Source of the DNA: Sphagnum magellanicum
Taxonomy: Eukaryota > Streptophyta > Sphagnopsida > Sphagnales > Sphagnaceae
DNA: 64,000 nt
Assembly: GCA_021904315.1 (NCBI GenBank)
Contig: CM038918.1
Location: 18,057,349-18,121,348 of the forward strand
Direction of reading: 5' to 3'
Shown: positions 25,301 to 36,999 of the stretch, piece by piece
Layout: each line of letters starts with the position of its first letter
Numbering within the stretch: the first letter of the stretch is position 1
Translations under genes and position numbers: made by a program
The notes under the pieces: generated by a model
The model's input: the letters and a program-made list of their open reading frames with translations, nothing else
The model's database searches: none
What the model was told of the DNA's origin: nothing

Positions 25301-25877
25301 TCTCTTGCAGAATGGACACTCTCATTATCCGAACTGTCTCGCCTGCTCTCCGTCCATCTCATGTACCTTGGTTCTACTTCACTCTGCAATAAACAGCACG
25401 CCATCAAGACTCTTGCCACGGACTTTTTGCTTCCACAATAGGGCGGCAGAACGTAAGTAAGAAGAAGAAGAAGAAGAAGAAGTAGCATAGACTACTGACC
25501 TCGGAATCACTAGGAAGAAGGTGATGAGCGGAAGACCTCGAGCCCAAGCTGGCACGGGAACGAGGATTCTCCGGGGCAGCAGCGGCAGTCACGGAGGAGG
25601 GATCCGTGAAATGATGCGGAGACGACGACGACAAATCCGCAAAGCTTCGCGTTCTTCTGTGCATGCGCTCATTCTGCTGCTTGGCTGGTTGTTGGTGCTT
25701 GGTGGGAGACGTAGGCCGAGATCGCGGTGTCGACGGCATCCGCCTCACCGGGCTTGTTGGCCGCGAACGCCTTACGGGACTGGTGTTCCTGGAGCGCGGC
25801 GTTGCTGGCATGTCCACTTCCACCCCCCGTATATCGCACGTCCTCCTCGTCGTCGACTTGAATGCTGCAACCGCCAT
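22374..25877 (-). CDS. Conserved plant protein of unknown function, 573 aa
   Basis: Eight exons on the minus strand: 25877-25500, 25383-25186, 24955-24761, 24490-24374, 24112-24011, 23753-23610, 23239-22841, 22562-22374. All introns (116-370 bp) are phase 0 with GT-AG ends, and the join is open for 573 residues. Residues 1-126 are basic and Ser/Pro/Arg-rich with repeated RPTSP and SPVRR motifs, a composition common in cytoskeleton-binding or phospho-regulated proteins. Residues about 260-380 (EVRQAVAEALHELEQ, EYADKLEQ, KVQELLSQLAVEERR) look like coiled coil. The last two exons hold an acidic stretch, LPWLDWE, and a Trp-rich basic segment (FREWKKAW, SMEWGKSMKRERG). From memory it recalls the family of Arabidopsis At1g12330, which has no firm function; I am unsure of that match. 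The gene model is firmer than the name. Confidence 0.8.
25460..25482. repeat. GAA/CTT trinucleotide repeat in intron 1
   Basis: About seven GAA units (CTT on the coding strand) form a polypyrimidine stretch within the first intron of the minus-strand gene. Confidence 0.85.
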
Positions 25878-26960
25878 CCTTTCTCTTCCTGTCTCTTTGC
25901 CTGTCTGTATGTCTGTATGACTCCCTTTCCCTTTCCCTTCCCTCTCTCAACAAATCCTCACTCCCAGCCAGAACCTTGCACACATTCCAAAACCTGAAAA
26001 AACCTTCTTACAAATCCGCAACCATCTCTCTCCCTCCCTCTCCCTCTCCCTCTCAATCAAAACAACCTCATTCGCAACAAGACCAAACTGGCACAAAAAA
26101 ACCATACAAGAGGAAGATCTCCAAACAGAGAAAAAACCTTTCTCGTATCCCTACTCCGTGCTTCTTCAACTTTCAGCACAACAAACACAAAACTCTCCCG
26201 CCCCCCCCGCCCCCCCCCCCCCCCCCCCCCCCAAGTAAAAAAAGAAAACACAAACAAACAAAACCAAACCAACAAAACACACACAACCAAAAGCTACAAT
26301 AATAACAACACAAGCTACCTAATAAGATCCAACTCCACAAATGAAACCACAACCCCGCACTCGAGAACAACAGAAAAATAATTCTCCCAATCCCGACTTC
26401 AAATCCGCCGCAAACGCACCGAAAATTCCCCCAAAGAAAAATCGAAAACCGAACAATAAAAACTACGCCGCTAATGACACACTTAGGACTGCTTGTAAGC
26501 AAGTTATCAACGAATTAAGAGTCAAAACAAAAAAGGGAGGGGCGGGTTTTTTCTTTTCTTCGCCTTGTTCTTGGCTTGCGCAAAGCGGTCTCTTTGGAAA
26601 ACTTCGTTTTTAAAAATTGTGGGTGCAATATCTGATCTGAACGGGCGCAGAATCCGCTCACGAATTACTTCAAATCCGCTTTCCCAAACGCTCCGAATTC
26701 GTTTGCGAATTCTTCGAATCCGCGTCCGAATGGTTCGAAATTTGGTGGTGGCGTGGGGATGAAGACGGTGGTGCTTTCGCTTTGGGTACTGTTTTTTTTG
26801 TTTTTTTGTTTTTTGGGCTTTAATTGCGGACTTTGGTGTTTTTTTGTTTTTGTAGTAAGTAGAGTCTGTCACTGTGTGTGGTGGGTCATGCACGTCTTTA
26901 TGAGCCCCGGACCCTACGCCCGCCTTGCCTTAAAAGCAGGGGAGTTTATCGAACACTGCG
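25878..26960 (-). promoter_or_regulatory. 5' flank of the unknown-function gene, C- and CT-rich
   Basis: The region upstream of ATG 25877 contains CT-rich tracts (25920-25950 and 26025-26054) and an interrupted C run, C8-G-C23 with one further G (about 26198-26232). On the transcribed strand of the minus gene this is a long G run. At 26640-26740 the words CGAATTCG, TTCGAATCCG and CGTCCGAATGG recur. No TATA box was fixed. The tracts probably lie in the 5' UTR or promoter. Confidence 0.45.
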
Positions 26961-27945
26961 GAGGTACTTATCATACATAACACGGTTTTGGCTTTTTTCA
27001 TAAAAGCAAAGGGATTTTTAACTTTCTCATTCATTTTCTTAAGCTTTTATGGATGAAATCTTGGATGGACAAATGGATGAATGGATGGATGTGAAGGGTA
27101 ACTACTGGGGAGGAGGTACTTATCATAACACGGTTTTGGTTTATTTAAGAAAGCAAGGGATTTTTGACTTTCTCATTCATCTTAATAAACTTTTATGGAT
27201 GAAAGCTTGGATGGAAAAATGGATTAATGGATGGATGTGAAGGGTAACTCCTGGGGAGGTACTCATCATAACACAGTTTTGGCTTATTTGATAAAAGGAA
27301 GGGATTTCAACTTTCTCATTCATTTTAATGGATGAAAGCTTGGATGGCCAAATGGATGGATGGATGGATGTGAAGGGTAACTACTGGGGAGGTATTTAAT
27401 CATATCACGGTTTCAGTTTTATTTAAATAAAAGGAAGGGATTTTAGCTTTCTCATTCATTTTAATGGATGAAAGCTCGGATGGGCAAATGGATGGATGGA
27501 TGGATGTGAAGGGTAACTACTGGGGAGGTATTTATCATAACATGGTTATGGTTTTATTTAAATAAGGAAGGGATTTTAACTTTCTCATTCATTTAATAAG
27601 CTTCTTATGGATGAAGCTTGTATGGATAAATGGATGAATGGATGGATGGATGTGAAGGGTCAATACTGGGGAGGTATCATAACATGGTTTTGGGTTTATT
27701 TAATATAAGAGGAAGAGATTTTAATTTTCCCATCCATTTTATGGTTGAAATGTGGATGGATGGATGTGAAAGGGTACAACATGGGGGAGTTCATCAAATA
27801 CAGGGGAGGTATCATACTAACATGGTTTTTGGTTTATTTAATAAAAGCAAGGGATTTTAACTTTCTCTTCCAATTCAATAAGGTTCTAGTTGAAAGCATG
27901 GATGGAAAAATGCATGGATGGATGCATGGATGTAGATCTCTATAG
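26961..27945. repeat. Seven-copy tandem array, 133-152-bp unit
   Basis: The start GAGGTA(C/T) followed by ATCATAACA(C/T)GGTTTTGG recurs at 26961, 27113, 27256, 27389, 27525, 27671 and 27806 (steps 152, 143, 133, 136, 146, 135). Each unit continues with AAGGGATTTTAACTTTCTC, a GGATGAAAGCTTGGATGG segment, a variable (GGAT)n stretch and GTGAAGGGTAACTACTGGG. Length variation lies mostly in the GGAT microsatellite. The open frames here (MDGWMD-type) come from the repeat. Confidence 0.92.
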
Positions 27946-29565
27946 CAGGTTTCCCAAATGTAGAAGGAGCTTAATTTTGATTTTATTTCTCACTTATAGC
28001 CAAATTTGGCCAAATCTTATTGTCAATGATGGTCACATTGGCTATATCACAAAATTGAAAAAAAAGAAAAGAAAAACATATACCCTCACATCAGAAGTTA
28101 CCTTGTGATTTTTCTTATTCATTTTTCTATTATTGTAGTAACTTAGGTTCAGTAGAAATATGTTTTAAATGTTCAATTTTGTTTAAAATTTTACCTACCC
28201 AAAATTAAGCAAATTACTTGCCTGGCAATACCATAATTTTGGAAACTTTGTGGATTGTATTTAAGGTCTATTTTTCATTTTTGTTTTCATTACTCAATAT
28301 CGAATAGGTAGGTGATTTACCTATCATTTCCTTATTATTTAATAAGGACTCCATTGTCTATTACAACTCACTTAAGTAGGTGGATTAAGGGAAGTCCCTA
28401 ATGCTCGTAATCAAGAATTAGTATTAGGAAAGGATATCATGCAATTATTTTTTTTAATTAAGATATTTTCATAGACATTAAGTGCAATGTTTAGTCAACA
28501 TTCTGAAATATTTTTTTATTCAGCTTAATATTAGGCCAAAACTTTCATAAATTACCAAATTTACTATCAAATTTGATTATTTAAAAAAAAAAACTATTAT
28601 TAACACCTATGGGCCAAACTAGATAAGATATTTAAAGTACTCATCCTGCACTTAGGGATTACTCCCAAAACCTTTGTCCATTCCTTCTCTTTTGTTATGA
28701 TTTCTTTAGGTTTATTGTAGTGATTTCTTGAAAATAAAGTTTGGCAGATTTTAACATCATTTCAATGGCAAAACACTTATGTGTTTACCTATGTGCATAA
28801 ATAGAAAGCTTTATAGAAGTTATAGAACACCATAAAGGAAAAATAATGAAGAATCAATCAACAATGAGCAATGGAGTAGTAGTGTGAAGAATGTTCAAAA
28901 AAAGAAGAAGAGGAAAACCCGGACACATGTATCCAAAAAGTCATAACAAAGCCAACTAAGAACATGAAACAAAGGAGCCCAAAACCATTTTAAAACGTGG
29001 AAGAAAAAGCTACACCGATCCAAATGCCATTAGAAACCGGGTAGAACGGGTGCCTCAAAGTCGGCCACCTTGAGGCTTGGACTAAGTAAAAATAGGAATC
29101 AAATCCTTGCCACTACTTGGTAAAGCTTTTGAGCCTTTTTAGTCATTTATTTTGCTTTGTTGGCCTTATTGGCCTACTACCCAGGCAAGGATATTGTGTT
29201 TATATTCATTATAGAGTATATAGTAGCTTAAGGGATTTTGGCCCCTAGGTACTAGGTAAAATAAATATTTGAGTTTCCATAATTCTTCTTTTGCCTTAAG
29301 AGATACTTTTTTAATGCAAATGGCAAGGCCACAGTGTGACACACCCCTTGTTACCCCGGTGAAGGTGATGATCTTGTCACCACTATTTTTGTTTGCAAAA
29401 TACCAAGGGATAAAAGGGCTATGATGGGGGTGCCTTGATTATTATGTTGGTATTTTTTTAAGTAAGAGTAATACCCAATTAAGAACTTGTTTGTTGTTGA
29501 GTTTAACAATATTCAATATACAATAATATATTATGGCCCTTGTGGGGTGTTTGATATTAGAAAAT
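27946..29565. other. AT-rich intergenic DNA, nothing recognised
   Basis: No open frame above about 70 codons and no conserved motif are present. Short TAGGTAGGT-type words reappear near 28305. Confidence 0.5.
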
Positions 29566-29575
29566 AAGTGGGAAT

Positions 29576-29933
29576 GGGCCACAATGAACCAGCACCCACC
29601 AGTGCAACATCCACTGGATGCTCGCTATTACTCAGTTGTGGATGAATGAATCTCAACCGAGATAATATTTGGTTTCACCTTGCTTACCAAATCTGTAGGA
29701 AATAGGTCTCAACTATGGGTCGATAGGTAGGAAAATAGGTAATTACTAGGTAAGGACTGTGTTTTACTACCCACCTGTTGTGGGTTGTTAGTAGGTAGGT
29801 AGAAAAAAGGGGCAACTGAGCTAACCACCATGGTTAGCTAGCAAGGGAATTGGAACCCAACAGAAAACTGTTTCCTGACCACTTACCATTCATCCTTCAT
29901 GGTGCACTGGTGGGTGCTGGTTCACTATGGCCG
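29576..29933. mobile_element. Mutator-like MITE with 9-bp target duplication
   Basis: The 358-bp element has terminal inverted repeats of about 34 bp: left 29577-29610 (GGCCACAATGAACCAGCACC...) and right 29898-29932, its near-perfect reverse complement. Flanking 9-bp direct repeats, AGTGGGAAT at 29567-29575 and AGTGGGGGT at 29934-29942, differ by two transitions. A 9-bp duplication is typical of Mutator-like elements. There is no coding capacity, so it depends on a transposase from elsewhere. A diverged relative lies at 5840-6205. Confidence 0.75.
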
Positions 29934-29942
29934 AGTGGGGGT

Positions 29943-32280
29943 TAGTATTGGACTTGATTTTGTTCGTTATTGTTGAATGGGGAATGGTGGCCCTGATGAG
30001 CTCAATCTGTATCTATGGGAAAGAAGAAACTCACAAGGTTCATGTGTTGACTATTGAAATGTTGCAATTTTGACGGGTGGAAGGAAGCTTGTATCTTTAT
30101 TGGAAAAAAAGAGAGTTGATGTGATTGCATGTCAGCCCTTCTTTGATTTCTTCATTTTAGCAAAATAGTGAGCAGAACACCAGCTTTCAAGGTGGAATGG
30201 TTGGTTTTTGAGTGAATTTTTTGGGCTTTAGAAAAAAAGAAATAAGAAAACCACCTTTTATTACATTTGTTGGCACGTTTGTAGGTGCTGAACGAATGAA
30301 GGGCATATTGGATCAAAATTGAAAAAAACGGTAAAAAGGAAAAAAATAGAATTCAAAAGGGAAGTTCCCCAAATTCCAAGGCGAATATTTTAGTCATTGA
30401 AGACCATTTCTTCATGTTCTTCTGGTGCAAAATGTGTGCACTAGGTATGAAGAAGAAGATGTATCCATCTCTTGGTCAAGCAAGATGCACCAAAACAAAG
30501 AGTGATGCGTGATTGCGTGAGTCGAGGACTCTCTCTCTCAAAACTAGGTCAGCAAATAACAAAAAAGCATCAATAAGCAATAAACCTAGATAATGTTAAC
30601 CAATGAATTAGTCCATCATTACAATGAAATCTGGAGAACTTGAGAAGTTGAGAATGTGCTCCACTAATTTAAGTTTCAGAAGATTTAGTAGGACAAGCCA
30701 CCCACACGAGTCCTTTACTGACATTATGCTTCTAAATCACACTTCGCTGCACACTCATTTGATCACACTCATTTGATTTGAAGTGAATGTTCTTCTGGTG
30801 TTTTCTTTATTTGAAAACATGGGTTTGGATTGTCAGGTTTTGGATTGCATTTGGGAGCTGTTTTGGTCAATCTTTCATGTGAAAATAATCATTTAACTAT
30901 ATAATGTTTGCACTCACTGTTCACAATACTTGTACAGTGCAATTTTGAAGTACACATTACTTAGAGGTTGTGTTGATTCCTTGTGTCTGATGTGCAAGTT
31001 TTGCACAACATATAACAACCCCAACTAACATCGGCATAACACAAAGTCAATGAACTGATGATGGATTGTCTCCTTCCCCTAGTGGGAAGAAGTAGGATTG
31101 AGAGATCAAGTGACTTTCTAATTGAGCTCTCTAATGCAGTTTTGTGTCAGTTGCTCAAGAGGTTTTTAGCATGATTAAGCCCAAATGCCAATGAGGTTGG
31201 CCAGGTTGAGTCTGCCTGGCACAAAATACATCTGCAGCTTTTGTTGCGGGCGGTTAAATAGACAACACCCACTAAGAAAGAAGGCAAAACACATACAATG
31301 ATACTATATACTATAACACTTAACCTCATTACTGAATGAGCTTTTTGCACCTATATAGCTGACAATTAGGATGGTTTTTCCAGGCTCATCACATAACCGG
31401 GGCTAAAAATTTGAAGCCTTAACGTCCTTCAAAGGGGATCCAATCTTTCTAATTCATGGCAAAAATCTAATAGTCCTTCAAAACCCAACTGGTTATTACC
31501 CAACAAATCCTTCAATAGGAAGGAAACTTAAGAAAAGGTTCCAACATTGCTAAACATTTGGAAAAATTCACCAAGTTTTGAAACCTCAAAACTGATGCAT
31601 AAAATTAAAATTAAAAAATCCCCCTGGTCACCATATCTCCCTCTAACTGACAAATTTTCTTTTGAAGGGCAAGTCCGGTTCAAATCTTTCAATATGGAGG
31701 GCAAGATTGATAATAGCCCTTCATGGTAGTAGCCCTTCATGTTGAAGGGCATGGCAACCGTGCCCTTCACCATTTAAGCATTTGTGAGGCGTTGGCCTCC
31801 AAACCAAGAAAGGGATGTATTTCATCATCCTTTTGGTTTCTCACAAATGTTTCAAATATTACAATTGCAAACATTTTTAGCAAATGTTTAGGAGGGTAAA
31901 TGGTCATCCATGCTTATGCATCCACATTAAGGTGTGGAGTTTGGAGCCCTGCAAGGCACTTGGAAAGTAAGTATTCTTTTATGGTGTAGATGACCTCACA
32001 CTGAAATTTAGGTGCAACTCCTTAGTGTGATAGTAGATCTCAACAAACTAACTAGGCCTGTGCTTTTATCATCAACTCCTTATCTCTTTGGTAGGCGTGC
32101 AGCTCCAGATTTTGTGAGCCAGGAACAAGATCTTTCTAAATTGCCTTTTCTAGACCTTCAAAGCATTAAAGCCTCCCCTAAATTCCTACTGTTGGACTGA
32201 TATCAGCAATGGTATGTGCAAAGGGTATTGAAAACCCATAGGTACCAGACTTATCTTGATACCCTGAGAACAATTCTGTT
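29943..32280. other. Intergenic DNA with one perfect small hairpin
   Basis: No gene was recognised. At 31732-31750 the sequence GCCCTTCATGTTGAAGGGC forms an 8-bp stem with a 3-base loop, and further CCCTTCA and GAAGGGC words surround it (31420-31775), suggesting an eroded inverted repeat. Confidence 0.4.
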
Positions 32281-32320
32281 GGCCCTGGCACAACTTTTTT
32301 TTTTCCTCATTTTGGTGATG

Positions 32321-32420
32321 GAGCACTAGCCTAATGGCTATCATCCCAAACAGTACTTAGCACTGATGGCAATAAGTTATTGTAAAATCTGGCAAAAAGA
32401 ACCTGGCTTGAATCCAGGAA
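32321..32420 (+). repeat. Possible tRNA-derived SINE fragment
   Basis: An A-box match (TAGCCTAATGG, 32327-32337) is followed by a B-box-like GGCTTGAATCC (32405-32415) that starts a small hairpin (CCTGG..CCAGG). The spacing of about 70 bp is longer than in most tRNAs but acceptable for a type with a long variable arm or for a SINE. No poly-A tail or target duplication was seen. Confidence 0.25.
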
Positions 32421-35400
32421 CCTGTCTAAATTTGGTGAACTCTTCTATGGGGTGTGAACAAATTTGGCTAAATTTTTTAGAATCTGTGAAAGAGTAAATT
32501 TATAATAAAAAAATTGGGTGTCATTTTGCACCAGTTCGCCAGGAAAAAAAAAAAAGCTGAGCATGGCATGTGTTCTCTTCTCTGCCTTGTTCATTACCAT
32601 ACCCTCCTGGTATGAGTTGCAAAACCCTAATATTGATATTAATCTAAACCCTAAAATAATTCATTTTTCTTGGCATGGTATGAGCTTGCAACAACAAAAA
32701 AAATTTGTGAGATGCAAAGATTTGGAGTTATTGTCATTGCAAAGAGATTGTCATTGTCATTGAATCCCAACATTCATGTGCAAAAGGGCAAAGATTTCTT
32801 GCTTCAAAATTAAGGTTCATTGTAATGTTTATGGAAACACCTGAAAAAAGTAGGTGCTTTGTGCTTTTTTGCAATAAGCAATCTTCCTCCATGTCATTTT
32901 GTTGTCCATTTCAACAATGACAATTATTTGTGTGCAAGTTCTCCTAATTTTGTGGTGACTCAAGTGTCACTTTTGTTGGTTTTTTTCATTGGGTTAGTGG
33001 TTGTGGTGATGTTAGCCCTTGGTTGAGGTCTCATTTTGTGTTAGGTGATTGATAAGTTTTAGCATTTAGGGTTATTGTTTGTTTGTTTGTTTTAGTTGTT
33101 CTTGTCATGGTTCTCGCAACAAGCTTTGTGAATGTTGTCACCATCATTGATTTTGTTGCAATAAACTTTTGATTTTGATGGGAATGCTCTAATCTTTTTT
33201 TTTTCCCATTCAACCTTTGTTTTTCTTTTTTTGTGTAAGGTTTCATTTAATTGTGTTCCATTCAACATGATGAACTTTCATTCTTAGTGTAAAGACTTGG
33301 GAAATTTCAAGCTTTGCAAAAAAAAATTTGTTTTTTTTTGTTTTGCACTTTGCACATTATGTTTTGGTTGTGTGTGAGGCATTGATTTTGCAATCCTAGC
33401 ATGCAAATGCCTTATTTTCAAAAAGATTTTTTTCTTTTTTTCCACTTGCATTGCATTTCCAATTTTTATTTATTTTATTTTATTCCATTTTTGAATTCAA
33501 ACTCAATCAAAGATAACAACATTTCTATCAATTTGTTTGATTCTAGGGAAATTATGCAAATGAAGATGGGGAAATATGTTGATTATAAGCAAATTTGTGT
33601 TGTAGAGATCATCAAATGTGGTCTTATTTGTAACAAAAGGAATGAAACTTTGTTTATTGCAAAAAATCCATTTCTTTGTTGTTGTGTGCTACCACATTGA
33701 CACCTATAATTATTGCTATCTTCACACATACAACACATAACAAATAAATTTTTTAATGATACACCATATCTAAACCAAAATGAACTCACTTTTAACACAT
33801 AAAAATTCGAGCCCAAAAGCATAAAAAATGAATGTAAGCATAAACACCATGTGAAAATGAAAACTTGCACAAACACATGAAAAACTTGCAAAACATAACA
33901 CATTATATTATAAAATATTAAATCATCAAAGAAGGATTTGGGATCACAAAATTTGAGTTTTATACCCAATACACAAATTAACTTGAACTTGTTCACATTA
34001 AAATTGGTTCATAGTTAAATTACACAAAAAATTAGATTAGCCTAACTAAGCTATATTAAGCATAAATAATTTAGACATAATTATATAGCTAATCATAGCC
34101 ACTTGACATTGTCAACTAACCATGTTGTAAAATGGGAAGGTGTAATTTCTTTCTTGCAAAACTTTTGTGTAAGAACATATATTTGCAATGTTAATCCAAA
34201 AAAAGAAAGGTATGTGGTCCTTACCCTCAAATTGTGTAAATGTTACAATTATGTTTGGTTTGTGAACGTTTAGGATAAGGTTTGATATTTTTGTATTATT
34301 TGTGAACTTTATTAACAAGGTGCATGAAAACTCCACAATGTTATTTTCAAGTTATTTTTAACCCTAGACATTTTAAGAACTCAACTTTGGTTGAACAAAT
34401 GAAACCATTTCTAGCATAATTTATGTTTATTAATAAAATCCTAACTTATGTGAAAGGAAAAATCTACACACATGTGCCGTGATCTTGTTTAATGTTGTTT
34501 TATGTGCATCATTTGAATTTTAGAAACCTTATGTAGGAGCTTGCTTTAAGCATGTAATATCAAATGCTTGTTAGAATGTTAGAATAGATGACAAGGAACT
34601 TGTTTTGGCATGAAGGAAGCATGTCCTTGAAAAAGGCATAATCATCATTGCAAAAAATTATCATTTGGATACAAAATTTAAGAAATTTAAGCAAGAATGG
34701 AATCTTGCATGTGTTGAAAGTGATTTGTAGAAACTAAAATTGAAATCCCTTGTTGAGGCTTGTTTCACTTCAAAATTGACCTTGTTGTAAGAGATTATGA
34801 AATATGTTGTAAACATCAACATGTGTTATGGTCAATAATCAATTCATTTGCAAACCATGGTTTGTAATGAACCTACATGAGCCAAAGCTCAAGTGATCAT
34901 TGAAATTTTGATCTCCATAACTTGGGGTTCATTAATGCATTTTGAATCAATGGAGAGGTTACATGTACATTCACAAATTAAAGAGTCACACAAAATGTAA
35001 TAAATGTTTTGTTTACGTGATGAAAATCATTTTTAATTCCAAAGTTTCATGAATGTTTAATACATTAATATCACGATGTTTCTACTATATTATTTTATCA
35101 TGTGAATAAATTTGAAATTAATCTAATAAATATAACATACCAAAAATCACTTTAAAAAGTTATAATTAATGTTTAATTTATCATTTCAACATTGTTCTAA
35201 AATTATTTAAGCATTATTCAAACAACCTTTGGCCAATCTTGCATTATCACAATAGCTTATTAATATGAACTCAAAACTCTTTGTCAAGATTCTCAAGGTG
35301 CAACTTTGGTTCATTAATTTGTGAATGTTTTCTTACATGTGCTTTTGTTGATGCTTTGCATGTTGTCATAATCATCTCTTTAAAGCTTAGGGGAAGTATA

Positions 35401-35515
35401 AGTCAACAATAGTTCCCTACTTGCAATGTGGAAATTTTGATTCAAAACTTTAATCCCTTTATGTGAGGATGGTAGGTGAGATAGTAATCATCTTACAATC
35501 TTTTTTTGTCTTTCT
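32421..35515. other. AT-rich intergenic DNA, nothing firm
   Basis: Frames of up to 137 codons are low complexity. Around 34580-34860 a transposon-like coding relic interrupted by TAG and TAA can be read but not identified. Confidence 0.45.
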
Positions 35516-35521
35516 GGGTAG

Positions 35522-35700
35522 CCCTTGATGAAGACATGGCTCACAATATTTTTGCATTGATGTTGGACCTTAGGTACAAGGGCAACAAATAGTACATTAA
35601 GTTTGAAAGAAGCCAAAGTTGTGATGAAGGACTATGATAAGAAGTTTCTCTCATGTGTTGAGTATTTTGACTTGCTAGTGTTGTAATAATTGAATATTGT
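35522..35700 (+). pseudogene. hAT-type transposase relic (C-terminal dimerisation region)
   Basis: Frame 35527-35587 reads MAHNIFALMLDLRYKG, close to the MLDPRFKG motif of the hAT transposase C-terminal region. After a stop and a frame change, a YDKKF..VEYFDLL segment follows as in the same family. Only about 60 residues are recognisable, so this is a fragment. Evidence is motif resemblance only. Confidence 0.45.
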
Positions 35701-35739
35701 GTGTTTTTGCTAGATGAGTTTGACAAGATCTTTGGCAAG

Positions 35740-36980
35740 TAAAAATTAATTGGTTGATGTTGAAAAGGTGTTCATGACATAAGATATGCATGTGCAAAGG
35801 AAAGCTTCATCGTTGGTTGTATTAGCAAGTCAAGCTTGAATCTTCGCCAATTTGAATGCTTGGAGATAGTAGCTAATTGTGCTCTTCTAGCACCCCACAA
35901 TACTAGAAAACTAAAATTGTTCTTGAAAATCTCATCAATAATGTAAATGTCAAGTAAATACCCCAACAAGAGTGTTTCCAAATAAGAACAATGTCCTTCT
36001 CCTCATCTCCTCCTCTACATTTCAATAGTATTTTCTTTCTCTTCTCTAACTAAAAAGGAACTTTAGCTTGACATATCAAAGAAAGGAACTTCAGGCTGAA
36101 TGAGAATATCAAGGCACTTACCATCTACTTAAGACACATCAAGTATCCAAAGAGAATTGTTACACTTGGATATATTCGTGTGAAAATCAGGCTATAAGCA
36201 ATAGGTTACAATCAATCTGATATACATCTTCAGGCCTGAAGATAAATAGAATTCCTCACAAATGGTTGGGTATAACAAAGACAATTACAAAAGATGAACA
36301 CATTTGCAACCTAGATTTATGTGTAACCCTAAGAATTCCGAAGTACCATCAACAAATCATTTCCATGGAAATCCATATACCCACATGATTTTGCAATAAT
36401 CCTCATAACCCAGGCCCTCCCCCGCCTCCCACACCTTTTTTTCCTTAACATGATGGACAATGGCCCAAAGACTGGTTTGCACTCATTTGTAAGTTTTAAG
36501 TGGCCATCTAACAATGAGTTGATATGCCTTCTATGCAAGGGAAGTGATGGTGCACTTGATTTCTACCCACATTAGCATTGTTTTCATATGGCCATGCCAC
36601 CACATTGAACTTTCAATGCACATCCACTGTTGTGCATGATCTCCACCTGCATCAATGTTCTACAATGCAAGATTTTATTGTTCATGTTGCAGAGCTATTT
36701 CAAGAACCCCTCAGAATTCACCCCTGAACTTAACCACTTGAATGCATCATCAAAGAGCTGTGAAGGTCACCATCAATTGGCACAGCATTTTGCTTGCCAA
36801 GCATCCACCTCAAGCACACCTCAATAGAAGAGCAATGAACAGAGAACGACAGCCAGAGCTGTCCCCTCCTTGGTGCCCTCATCCAAAAGAGTGGCTTCTA
36901 AATCAATAACCTTTACCTTACAGTCATTCAAGGATGTTCATGGTCATCTGCAACAAATGTGTGCACTTCATTGTTCACCT
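35740..36980. other. Intergenic, nothing recognised
   Basis: Short frames only. The minus-strand part next to the PPR relic may contain further unrecognisable parts of that pseudogene. Confidence 0.45.
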
Positions 36981-36999
36981 CAATCCACGTGAGCCCTGT

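Noticed and set aside
25521-25997. 158-codon plus-strand frame and related Pro/Arg-rich frames
   Set aside because: They are antisense to exon 1 and the 5' flank of the minus-strand gene; composition reflects the Ser/Arg codons and CT tracts.
26057-26502. Gly-rich and Pro-rich frames across the C run
   Set aside because: Created by homopolymer C and CT repeats, with no protein-like sequence outside the run.
26961-27945. CRISPR-like regular spacing
   Set aside because: Repeats and intervals are both repeated sequence of eukaryotic satellite type, units vary in length, and no cas genes exist in this plant DNA.
27049-28108. MDGWMD-type peptides
   Set aside because: Encoded by the GGAT microsatellite inside the tandem array; frames end at unit boundaries.
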